This document shows, piece after piece, positions 16,101 to 29,073 of a stretch of DNA of 64,000 nt. The notes beneath the pieces are model-generated. The model had not been told where the DNA came from. It searched no databases and saw only the letters and a list, made by a program, of their open reading frames with translations. A program made the translations under genes and the position numbers. This DNA comes from Limnomonas spitsbergensis (taxonomy: Eukaryota; Chlorophyta; Chlorophyceae; Chlamydomonadales), in contig JAYJMM010000116.1 of the NCBI GenBank assembly GCA_037349105.1, forward strand, positions 2,728,001 through 2,792,000. Reading direction: 5' to 3'. Position 1 is the stretch's first letter; every line of letters begins with the position of its first letter.

Positions 16101-19100
16101 GAAAAGGGGGGGGGATTCGCGGCCAAGGGGAGGGTTCAGGGAGGGGCAAGAAGGGGGGGAGGATTGGCGTCAAGGGGAGGGTTCAGGGAAGGGGAAAAGG
16201 GGGACGGGGGGGATTGGCGGCCGAGTGAGCGGCGTTCATAATCAGACTGGCAGGAGGCGGGTCCAGGTAGATGCGGAGCACAGACGTCTGTTGGAACATT
16301 CAGCAAACCGGGCTAAAAGAGAAAATCAAGCATACCAGTATTTGAGGCGCCCCAAAGAAGTGTCGACAATTTATTTTTGCACATGCTGTCAGCCTGACTG
16401 TCCCTGCTGCCCAGAACACGGCCATATGGCTACTTCGTGCTCAGAGATTTTACAAGACTTTACAAGAGTTTACAAGATTTTACGAGATTTTATTTTGGGG
16501 TGCATCAGTTGCACTTCTGCTACAAAACGCCCCCCAGGCCGGCAGGGCTTGGTAGTGCAAGGACTGCTGCTTCAGCCACCGGCCGTAGGCCGAACACGGC
16601 TTGGTCCCCATCGGGCCAGTGGTGGCTGCCCTGCAGCAGTCTTTCCTTTTTCGGCTACAAGTCCAACTTCAACAGGCTGCCCAGCGGCCGCCTAAGCCCC
16701 AATTCAGACCAAACCTGGGCCGGCCTATAGCTGGTGGCCAAAGCAGCGAGGCTGGCCACAAATGGGGCCTCCAGTCAGCGGCCGGAGTGTAGCTGACGTG
16801 TAGCTGAGTCACCAAAAAAGAAACACTTCCCTGCAGCCCCCCAAAGGTCATCCAGTGCCCATTTTGAAGAACACACAGGCTTCCACCTGATGGCCCGTCA
16901 ATCCTCAGCATCAGGTATATATCACAAAATGAGTCAAAAAACGAGTCAGGAAAGGAGAGCGGCCTCGCATCTCATCCAATCCCATTGTGCCAATCGCTGC
17001 CGACGTACTTTGGGGGTAGGGGAGCAGGGAAATCTTATCTAAAAACACAAGCAGACCATGCATAATCTTACGGCAAGATCATGCAAAAACACTTACTCTT
17101 TCTCGGGGAAGGCCCTACGACATACCTGCAGGTATTGGCTGACCATGGCGTGTTCAGTGCTGCCAGAGCTGAAAGGGGACAGGTCAGCATTCAGCTCGGC
17201 GTACTTGCTGTCCACAGGGTGCTTCGCGTCCGCGTCCTGAAGCGGGGCACTTTCCGCATCTCAGTTCTTCCGTGTGGGGAGGAGCAGGCACATGGGACCC
17301 GATTCCGCACAGATCATGTGGAAATTGTTGGGGGGCTATGATATAGCCATGCTTGATCTAGATCTTATTTGGATTTGGCCGATTGGTTTGGGTTCTCTGC
17401 ATCACGAATAAATTATTGAAGAGCTATGGTATGAATGGTATGATGTATGTAAGCCACGAGCTCTCATTCACCCCATGCCGATCGATATGAGCATACTGGG
17501 TCCAGCGCCATGAGAGTGGGAGGGGCACATAATAACAGGGGCACATAGGGGCAAATAACAGGGGCACATCGGGGCAAATAACAGGGGCACATAGGGGCAA
17601 ATAACAGGGGCACATCGGGGCAAATAACAGGGGCACATCGGGGCAAATAACAGGGGCACATAGGGGCAAATACCAGGGACTCATAAGGGCCAATACCAGG
17701 GGCACATCGGGGCAAATACCAGGGGCACATCGGGGCAAATACCAGGGGCACATAGGGGCAAATACCAGGGGCACATAGGGGCAAATACCAGGGGCACATA
17801 GGGGCAAATACCAGGGGCACATAGGGGCAAATAACAGGGGCACATCGGGGCAAATAACAGGGGCACATCGGGGCAAATAACAGGGGCACATAGGGGCAAA
17901 TACCAGGGGCACATAGGGGCAAATACCAGGGGCACATCGGGGCAAATAACAGGGGCACATAGGGGCAAATACCAGGGGCACATAGGGGCAAATAACAGGG
18001 GCACATCGGGGCAAATAACAGGGGCACATCGGGGCAAATAACAGGGGCACATCGGGGCAAATAACAGGGGCACATAGGGGCAAATAACAGGGGCACATCG
18101 GGGCAAATAACAGGGGCACATAGGGGCAAATAACAGGGGCACATAGGGGCAAATAACAGGGGCACATAGGGGCAAATAACAGGGGCACATAGGGGCAAAT
18201 AACAGGGGCACATCGGGGCAAATAACAGGGGCACATCGGGGCAAATAACAGGGGCACATAGGGGCAAATAACAGGGGCACATCGGGGCAAATAACAGGGG
18301 CACATAGGGGCAAATAACAGGGGCACATAGGGGCAAATACCAGGGGCACATAGGGGCAAATACCAGGGGCACATAGGGGCAAATAACAGGGGCACATCGG
18401 GGCAAATAACAGGGGCACATCGGGGCAAATACCAGGGGCACATCGGGGCAAATAACAGGGGCACATAGGGGCAAATACCAGGGGCACATAAGAGCAAATA
18501 CCAGGGGCACATAGGGGCAAATACCAGGGGCACATAGGGGCAAATACCAGGGGCACATAAGGGCAAATACCAGGGGCACATAGGGGCAAATACCAGGGGC
18601 ACATCGGGGCAAATACCAGGGGCACATAGGGGCAAATAACAGGGGCACATCGGGGCAAATACCAGGGGCACATAGGGGCAAATAACAGGGGCACATAAGG
18701 GCAAATAACAGGGGCACATCGGGGCAAATAATAGGGGCACATAGGGGCAAATAACAGGGGCACATAGGGGCAAATAGCAGGGGCACATAGGGGCAAATAA
18801 CAGGGGCACATCGGGGCAAATAATAGGGGCACATAGGGGCAAATAACAGGGGCACATAGGGGCAAATAGCAGGGGCACATAGGGGCAAATAATAGGGGCA
18901 CATAGGGACAAATACCAGGGGCACATAGGGGCAAATATCAGGAGCACATCGGGGCAAATAACAGGGGCACATCGGGGCAAATAACAGGGGCACATAGGGG
19001 CAAATACCAGGGGCACATAAGGGCAAATACCAGGGGCTCATAGGGGCAAATAACAGGGGCACATAGGGGCAAATAACAGGGGCACATAGGGGCAAATACC

Positions 19101-22100
19101 AGGGGCACATAGGGGCAAATACCAGGGGCACATAGGGGCAAATACCAGGGGCACATAGGGGCAAATAACAGGGGCACATCGGGGCAAATAACAGGGGCAC
19201 ATCGGGGCAAATAACAGGGGCACATAGGGGCAAATAACAGGGGCACATAGGGGCAAATACCAGGGGCACATAAGGGCAAATACCAGGGGCACATAGGGGC
19301 AAATACCAGGGGCACATCGGGGCAAATAACAGGGGCACATAGGGGCAAATACCAGGGGCACATAGGGGCAAATAACAGGGGCACATCGGGGCAAATAACA
19401 AGGGCACATAGGGGCAAATACCAGGGGCACATAAGGGAAAATAACAGGGGCACATCGGGGCAAATAATAGGGGCACATCGGGGCAAATAACAGGGGCACA
19501 TAGGGGCAAATACCAGGGGCACATCGGGACAAATACCAGGGGCACATAGGGGCAAATAACAGGGGCACATCGGGGCAAATAACAGGGGCACATAGGGGCA
19601 AATAACAGGGGCACATCGGGGCAAATAACAGGGGCACATAGGGGCAAATAACAGGGGCACATAGGGGCAAATAACAGGGGCACATAGGGGCAAATAACAG
19701 GGGCACATAGGGGCAAATAACAGGGGCACATCGGGGCAAATAACAGGGGCACATAGGGGCAAATAACAGGGGCACATAGGGGCAAATAACAGGGGCACAT
19801 AGGGGCAAATAACAGGGGCACATAGGGGCAAATAACAGGGGCACATCGGGGCAAATAACAGGGGCACATAGGGGCAAATAACAGGGGCACATAGGGGCAA
19901 ATAACAGGGGCACATCGGGGCAAATAACAGGGGCACATCGGGGCAAATAACAGGGGCACATAGGGGCAAATACCAGGGGCACATCGGGGCAAATAACAGG
20001 GGCACATAGGGGCAAATAACAGGGGCACATCGGGGCAAATAACAGGGGCACATCGGGGCAAATACCAGGGGCACATCGGGGCAAATAACAGGGGCACACA
20101 AGGGCAAATACCAGGGGCACATAAGAGCAAATACCAGGGGCACATAGGGGCAAATACCAGGGGCACATAGGGGCAAATACCAGGGGCACATAAGGGCAAA
20201 TACCAGGGGCACATAGGGGCAAATACCAGGGGCACATCGGGGCAAATACCAGGGGCACATAGGGGCAAATAACAGGGGCACATCGGGGCAAATACCAGGG
20301 GCACATAGGGGCAAATAACAGGGGCACATCGGGGCAAATAACAGGGGCACATCGGGGCAAATAATAGGGGCACATAGGGGCAAATAACAGGGGCACATAG
20401 GGGCAAATAGCAGGGGCACATAGGGGCAAATAACAGGGGCACATCGGGGCAAATAATAGGGGCACATAGGGGCAAATAACAGGGGCACATAGGGGCAAAT
20501 ACCAGGGGCACATAGGGGCAAATAATAGGGGCACATAGGGACAAATACCAGGGGCACATAGGGGCAAATATCAGGAGCACATCGGGGCAAATAACAGGGG
20601 CACATCGGGGCAAATAACAGGGGCACATAGGGGCAAATACCAGGGGCACATAAGGGCAAATACCAGGGGCACATAGGGGCAAATAACAGGGGCACATAGG
20701 GGCAAATAACAGGGGCACATAGGGGCAAATACCAGGGGCACATAGGGGCAAATACCAGGGGCACATAGGGGCAAATACCAGGGGCACATAGGGGCAAATA
20801 ACAGGGGCACATCGGGGCAAATAACAGGGGCACATAGGGGCAAATAACAGGGGCACATAGGGGCAAATAACAGGGGCACATAGGGGCAAATACCAGGGGC
20901 ACATAAGGGCAAATACCAGGGGCACATAGGGGCAAATACCATGGGCACATCGGGGCAAATAACAGGGGCACATAGGGGCAAATAACAGGGGCACATAGGG
21001 GCAAATAACAGGGGCACATCGGGGCAAATAACAAGGGCACATAGGGGCAAATACCAGGGGCACATAAGGGAAAATAACAGGGGCACATCGGGGCAAATAA
21101 TAGGGGCACATAGGGGCAAATAACAGGGGCACATAGGGGCAAATACCAGGGGCACATCGGGACAAATACCAGGGGCACATAGGGGCAAATAACAGGGGCA
21201 CATCGGGGCAAATAACAGGGGCACATCGGGGCAAATAACAGGGGCACATCGGGGCAAATAACAGGGGCACATCGGGGCAAATACCAGGGGCACATAAGAG
21301 CAAATACCAGGGGCACATAGGGGCAAATACCAGGGGCACATAGGGGCAAATACCAGGGGCACATAAGGGCAAATACCAGGGGCACATAGGGGCAAATACC
21401 AGGGGCACATCGGGGCAAATACCAGGGGCACATAGGGGCAAATAACAGGGGCACATCGGGGCAAATACCAGGGGCACATAGGGGCAAATAACAGGGGCAC
21501 ATAAGGGCAAATAACAGGGGCACATCGGGGCAAATAATAGGGGCACATAGGGGCAAATAACAGGGGCACATCGGGGCAAATAGCAGGGGCACATAGGGGC
21601 AAATACCAGGGGCACATAGGGGCAAATAACAGGGGCACATAGGGGCAAATAACAGGGGCACATAGGGGCAAATACCAGGGGCACATAGGGGCAAATAATA
21701 GGGGCACATAGGGACAAATACCAGGGGCACATAGGGGCAAATAACAGGGGCACATCGGGGCAAATACCAGGGGCACATAGGGGCAAATAACAGGGGCACA
21801 TAAGGGCAAATAACAGGGGCACATCGGGGCAAATAATAGGGGCACATAGGGGCAAATAACAGGGGCACATCGGGGCAAATAGCAGGGGCACATAGGGGCA
21901 AATAACAGGGGCACATCGGGGCAAATAATAGGGGCACATAGGGGCAAATAACAGGGGCACATAGGGGCAAATAGCAGGGGCACATAGGGGCAAATAATAG
22001 GGGCACATAGGGACAAATACCAGGGGCACATAGGGGCAAATATCAGGGGCACATCGGGGCAAATACCAGGGGCACATCGGGGCAAATAACAGGGGCACAT

Positions 22101-25100
22101 AGGGGCAAATACCAGGGGCACACAAGGGCAAATACCAGGGGCACATAGGGGCAAATACCAGGGGCACATAGGGGCAAATACCAGGGGCACATAGGGGCAA
22201 ATACCAGGGGCACATAGGGGCAAATACCAGGGGCACATAGGGGCAAATAACAGGGTCACATAGGGGCAAATAACAGGGGCACATCGGGGCAAATAACAGG
22301 GGCACATAGGGGCAAATACCAGGGGCACATAAGGGCAAATACCAGGGGCACATAGGGGCAAATAACAGGGGCACATAGGGGCAAATAATAGGGGCACATA
22401 AGGGCAAATACCAGGGGCACATAGGGGCAAATACCAGGGGCACATCGGGGCAAATAACAGGGGCACATAGGGGCAAATACCAGGGGCACATAGGGGCGAA
22501 TAACAGGGGCACATCGGGGCAAATAACAGGGGCACATAGGGGCAAATACCAGGGGCACATAAGGGCAAATAACAGGGGCACATCGGGGCAAATAATAGGG
22601 GCACATAGGGGCAAATAACAGGGGCACATAGGGGCAAATACCAGGGGCACATAGGGGCAAATAGCAGGGGCACATAGGGGCAAATAACAGGGGCACATCG
22701 GGGCAAATAATAGGGGCACATAGGGGCAAATAACAGGGGCACATAGGGGCAAATAGCAGGGGCACATAGGGGCAAATACCAGGGGCACATAGGGACAAAT
22801 ACCAGGGGCACATAGGGGCAAATAACAGGGGCACATAGGGGCAAAGGACAGGGGCACATAGGGGCACATAGGGACAAATAATAGGGGCACATAGGGGCAA
22901 ATGATAGGGGCACATAGGGGCAAATAATAGGGGCACATAGGGGCAAATACCAGGGGCACATTATAACTGGGGCTTGTAAAATTTGGTAGGATTTGTTGCC
23001 CAGAAAGGTGAAAAGGAAGGCAGGCCCTGCTGCACAGAAAGAGGATAAGGAAGGCAAGCCCTGCTGCAAATTAATGAAGGGAGGAGGGCAGGCCCTACTG
23101 CTCAGAGGGAAAGAAGGCAGGCCCTGCTGCAAAGAAATATAACAAGGAAGGATAGCCCTGCTGTTCAGATAGAAAGGAAGGTAGGCCCTGCTTTAAAACA
23201 ACAGGTAGGAAGGCAGGCCTGCTGCTCAGAGGGAAAGGAAGGCATGCCCTACTGCCCAGACATACAAAAGGAAGGCAGGTCCCTCTGCTCAGAGGGAAAG
23301 GCAGATCCAAATGCCCAGAATGCCTAAAGTACGACAGGCTCTGCTGCTCACCTGAGCGGATGACGACGACATGAGCTGCGCCGCCTCAATGTCCATCAGC
23401 ACGTTGCACAGGTCGTACTTCTGCTGCACCGTGCTGAGGGAGTCGATCACTGGGGGCTTCTTGCGACCAAAGCTGTGCGGAATGACCTGCATGCTCAAAC
23501 AGTAGGGACGCTCAATCCACTCAATCCCTAACAATTTGACAGCTTGTATTGACTGCCAAAGCTGGATGTGACACACATGTATGAAGTGCGGGCCAACGTG
23601 AGGAAAATGGACAAATGATGGCTTTCGAGTCAATAATTTGGGTGCACTTCAGATTTAGCAAGCCATGCTGCTTGTGCCACCGGCCGTAGCCAGCTTCACA
23701 CATCCACCGGCCGCAGGCCAGTCAAGGCTCTGCCCCCCCATCTCCCCAGTTGCGGCTTCCATGAGCCCACTCAGCAAACATTGTCCAGCGCATAACTGCA
23801 CACTAAAATAAACGACTGTTTGGGATGGAGACATGACGTGTCATCATGGTCTGTAACGAGGGACAGTGGGTCACACATCTCCTCGCAAGCCTCCTTCTGA
23901 TAGGTTTGTGATGAGAGGCCATCACAACTATTGGGACCCATTGTTTCAGAACAGCCGGGTGGCAATTTGAGCGTGCATCAACAAACGTCACCCGAGCTAC
24001 ATTGATACTTCCCCCTCCTCCACACTTGTTTCACAGTTCACACACCTGGTAGAACTTGGAGCTCAGCACCTGGAGCAGCTTGTCACGGCTCTTGCCCAGC
24101 AACTCAGCCTCAATCTCCTCCAGCACCTCCATGCCCCGCTGCACCTGTGGTGACATGTACATCAGCAGTGCGCAAGAGCGGTGAGCTGTGCACCTTAATG
24201 GAGAAGCACACTTCACATGCCCCGCTGCACCTGTGCAGACATGCGCATCAGCAGTGCTCAAGGACAGTAGCTACGCACATAATGGAGAAGCACACTTTTC
24301 ATGCGTCAAGGACAGTGGGCTATGCACATTAGCAGTGCTCAACAACAGTGGGCTACGCACATAATGGAGAAGCACGCTGTTTTGGGGGCATGTCGTCCCC
24401 ATCATCGAGAAACCTCATATCGCTGCTACTAGTGTGTCACTGTAATCAGCTTACAATGAATGTCAAGGCATGCACCTCAAATCAGCTCACGGTTGAATGT
24501 CATGCACAAAATGGAGCAGCACACTTCCCATGCGTCAAGCACATCGGTTGACGCACGTCAAATTATCGAACCGTGCATGGCCAAGTTACACATCGGCATG
24601 CTGTCCTTATCATCGAGAAACCTCGTCACTGCTACTGGTGTGTCACTGCAATAAAGCCACGTTTGAATGTCATGGCATGCACCTCAATTCGGGATGGTCC
24701 AGTAGATCCGCAGTAGTTCCACTCTCCTTTCCAGTCTCCCATACACATGTTATATTTTCCCAATCCGGCTTGCCATCTCAAGACACCGCATTGCGCCAGC
24801 ATTGCGAGGCCTCACACATTAGATTCATGATCCCCACTGCCGCCCTTCACTTGTTTTCCCACCACTCTTCACTTATACAGGATCATACCCCCACACTTAT
24901 TCTCACCCCCCCACACACAAGTCACATATTGCTCCACCACCCACCTGTGCCTCGCTGAGCCTGCCTAGGGGCATGCGTGTAACGTCGACCTCCATGCTGC
25001 ACAGCACCTCCCTGCACACAGTGCCACGCAGGAGGAAGGAGCTCAGGGCAGCGGGAGTGCAAAGAAGGGCAGGACAAAGCTCCCACCCTCTCAGGGCAGA

Positions 25101-28100
25101 GGGAGTGCAGAGAAGGGCAGGACAAAGCTCCCACCCTCTCAGAGCAGAGGGAGTGCAGAGAAGGGCAGGACAAAGCTCCCACCCTCTCAGAGCAGAGGGA
25201 GTGCAGAGAAGGGCAGGACAAAGCTCCCACCCTCTCAGAGCAGAGGGAGTGCAGAGAAGGGCAGGACAAAGCTCCCACCCTCTCAGCGATTTGTAAAAAG
25301 ATCCGCCCTGCTCCAGAGTCAATCTGTTTGCAGGAATCGGTGTCTGGTGCTGGCTGGTGAATGCCAGGCAGCAGTGTTGCGGATGCTGTTGAGGAGACAG
25401 TGCTGTACTCCTCCGAACCTGTTATGCCCCATGCGACACCCGTCCCCCCATGCGCCTCCCATCTCCCATCTGTCCTCCACCACCCCATGCGCCTTCTTTC
25501 CCTCCATCCGCCTGCCTTCTTCATGCGTGTCCTGCCCCCCATGCGCCTCCCTCCCTCCCATGCGCCCTCCATCCCATGTCATCCAGGTAGACTGCCCTGC
25601 TTTGTAAACTCACTTGAACATCTGGCCCGAGAAGATGAACTCAATAAGGCTGCGCGTCTTAGCGTCCAGAGAGCACACCGGAGGTCCAATGCTACTTCCT
25701 GCCTCAGCCTTGACTTTCACGCCTGGCTCTGACTTGACCTTGCCCGCCTTCCCAGCAGTCTTGACCTGCGTTTGAGGAACCCATGGGTCAAAGGACACGA
25801 GAGAAAGGTTTTCTACGGTATCTTGAAACTTCATCGCTTGATGCTTACGCAGTGATGCAGTCGGGGCAGTCCACAGCCGCGACTTGAAGTTCATGTCATC
25901 ACTCATCCAGCTTGCATCGGGGTCCTTGGAGTGTCCACGGTCTGCTGAGATGCGCCTTCCATGCCCCTATGCGCCTCCCTCCCTCCCATGCACATTCCAT
26001 GCCCCTTTGCGCCTCCCTCCCTCCCATGCACCTTCCATGCCCCTATGCGTCTCCCTCCCTCCCATGCACCTTCCATGCCCCTATGCGCCTCCCTCCCTCC
26101 CATGCACATTCCATGCCCCGATGCGCCTCCCTCTCTCCCATGCGCCTTCCATGCCCCTATGCGCCTCCCATCTCATGTCATCCATGTAGGCTGCCCTCCT
26201 TTTTAAACCTACTTGAACATCTGGACCAAGAAGATAAAGTCAATAAGGCTACGCGTCTCCATGTATCCATGGTCTGATGAGAAGGGGTAGGGGGCGGCGA
26301 CAGCAGGCCAAGAAAAAACATTCACTCATTCATGAATAAACGCCTTGGATGGGTTGCAAAATAGGACGATCATGCATTGGTACCAAAGTGGGAACCAAAC
26401 GATTCCCCGGGGACTCCCCATTCCCAAATGGTTAAGTGTTCCGATACCATTTCCCAGATTTGGAAATAGGGACTCTCCCCATATTCCCAAATGGTGGAGT
26501 GTCCCAATACCTTGACAGGTGTCTTGACATCCTCGCCCTCCTCCTCCTGTTTCACAGAGCTGCTGCCTAACATTGTAATCAGCTCGTACTTGCCGGCCTT
26601 GGGCTTGAAGTCGCCTCGGTCGTCAAAGCTGTTGCCAGTCTTGGCACTGACCACAGAGGAGCAGAACGAGGGGGGGGGGGGGATAATGAGTTCTTTATTA
26701 CCTACTAAACAACCAGGATGGGTCAAAGAGGAGCAGAATGAGGGGGGGGGGACTGTGAGTACTTTATCGGTAATTTATCACCAAATTAAAACAACCAGGG
26801 CCACAGAGGAGCAGATCGAGGGAGGGGGGATTATGAGTACTTAATCGGTATTTATCACCGAACGAAAACAACCAGGATGGGTCGTTGAGGAGCAGAATGG
26901 GGGGGGGGGGAAGTATATATATGAGTAATTTACCGGTATTTTACCACTGAACTAAACTGCAAGTATGGTTCAAGAGGGGACATGGGAGAGGGCCCGAGGG
27001 GACATGAGGACACAGGTTGGTATAAGATAGGGATTCATAAAGAAAAACTCAGGAGCTTTTTCCCTGGCTGTGCTGATACCTAACAACACCCTAAATTCTT
27101 AACCCAAACCCAAAACACCTGTCAAGGTAAACCCAAACCCAAACCCAAACCCCAAACAAAAAACAAAAAACAAAAGGCGAGGGGGACACACCAGCTTGCT
27201 TTCAGATGCTGAGCGTTTCGACTCAGCTGCATGCACTGATCAACTTAGAGCCGCCGCTGTCCTATAAAGGCATTGTTCCCCGCCTGTACTTCAACCTGCA
27301 CTTAGCCCACATTGTTCCACGCCTGTACTTCAACCTGTACTTGGACCGTACTGCCCCACACCTGTACTTCAACCTGTACTTGGACCGTACTGCCCCACAC
27401 CTGAACTTCAACCTGTACAAGGACCGTATTGCCCCACACCTGTACTTCAACCGAAACATTGCCTCAGCTCCAGAGAGGTTCATGGGTCCCTGCAGCTGGG
27501 TGGCTCCAGTCTCACCCACGCGGCCCCACCTCGTCCACAAGTAGCACTGAGAAGCACTGCTGATGACCTGCAGCCGCCAACATCAACGAGCTTGGGAAGT
27601 TTGTGAAGTTTCTACAGTCCAACAAAGCATTTAATGCATGGGACATGTGCCCGTAAACCGGCTTGGATGCCATGAAGAGAAGATCAGCTTCACTACTGTA
27701 GATATGCTTTGCCTTCCCCCACTAACATTGTTTGGGGAGGAATCCATCAGTTCACTAATTATCCATTGTCCAGTCAGAAAGTAAGAGTTCTTGTCGAAAG
27801 GCTGCCCTGAGGGCAGCATTAAAAGAAAACATTAGTTCATGCCTGAGGGAGGGCAAAAAAAGTCTACGGTACATGGAAAACAAGATACATCTGTCTCTTC
27901 ATCGCTCCTTGCAATATATTTGGTGGGGTTGGACGAGTCCAGTGTTTATTTTTTCACCATCAGAAGGCTACCCCATGGCCGCCGAAGGCCCAATTGTGAC
28001 CAAACCTGGACTTGCCTACGATTGATGGCCAAAGCAGCATGGCTGGCCACAAATGGGGCCTCCGACCAGAGGTCGGAACGGAGCTGACATGTAGCTGAGT

Positions 28101-29006
28101 CACGAAGAAAGAAACACTGGTGGATCACTAGGTGCCTAGGACGCGTGTCTTGATTGCGACGCAGCCAGGGGGGGTTAGGGTCTACGGTATAGGGTATAGG
28201 GTATAGGGTTTAGGGTTTAGGGTTACAGGTTGAGGGTATAGATGGGGGCACTTCATTAACGAGGGTTACAAACGGCTTGCCCTCTACACACCTGCTTCCA
28301 TGCACTTCAAAACCCTCATGCCAAAAAACTACTGGTTAGGCCAAGCGCACCTGTGCCAGGTAGAACTTGTTCTTGTTGCTCGAGATGTCCGTCTGGTTGA
28401 GCATCACATCAAAGTCATCTACCACGCTCCCGTTGCCGGCCAGCGGGCAGGCAAGGTCGACCTGTTTGGGATGCAGAAAGACAATGCCATGAGCCACCTG
28501 GCTGTAACTGCATCCACATGTTATTTTGGTCGCGCATCACATATCTTCCACCATGGCACCCCTGCCGACCAGAGGAGGCGCTAAGTCAACCTGTCCAGGG
28601 AGCAGGAAGGCAAGGCATTAACCAGCCGGCTGCCGTTGTACGGAGGAGGTGCGTTATTTTCTCCGCTGGCAACACTGCCGGGCAGAGGAAAAGGCTAGGT
28701 CAACCTGTCCAGAGGGCAAAGCGACAACGCATCAAATCAATCCATCAAAAAGAGCTTTCCTGCTGGTTGCTATTTGATTGCAACTAGGGAGTACATTTCC
28801 CGGCAGGGTTGAGAAGGCGTCAAACAAAGGCGTGTATTTGAGTGCCTCTGCTCATGCACCAGTCTTGTGTTGAGCACACTCAAGCCACACGTCACCGTGA
28901 AAACCCGTTCTGCGGTCGGGGGACCTGGAGCAGCAAGCCCTGCTGCTTGGGCATTCGGTCGTAGGCCAATTACGTTTCTGTCCCTGTCTGCCCGGTCATT
29001 TAGGGT

Positions 29007-29073
<67 letters not shown>

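Noticed and set aside
17464..22959. A 1,831-codon Cys/Pro-rich open frame and several shorter overlapping ones
   Set aside because: They are frames of a 23-bp satellite inside a PARP intron; the same peptide appears in three frames and has no unique sequence or conserved domain.
17520..22962. CRISPR-like array
   Set aside because: Units are contiguous 23-mers without unique spacers, in a eukaryotic intron.
24922..25572. A 216-codon minus frame with repeated ERVGALSCPSLHS
   Set aside because: It is a translation of the 48-bp intronic minisatellite; only 24945-25011, in another frame, is PARP exon.
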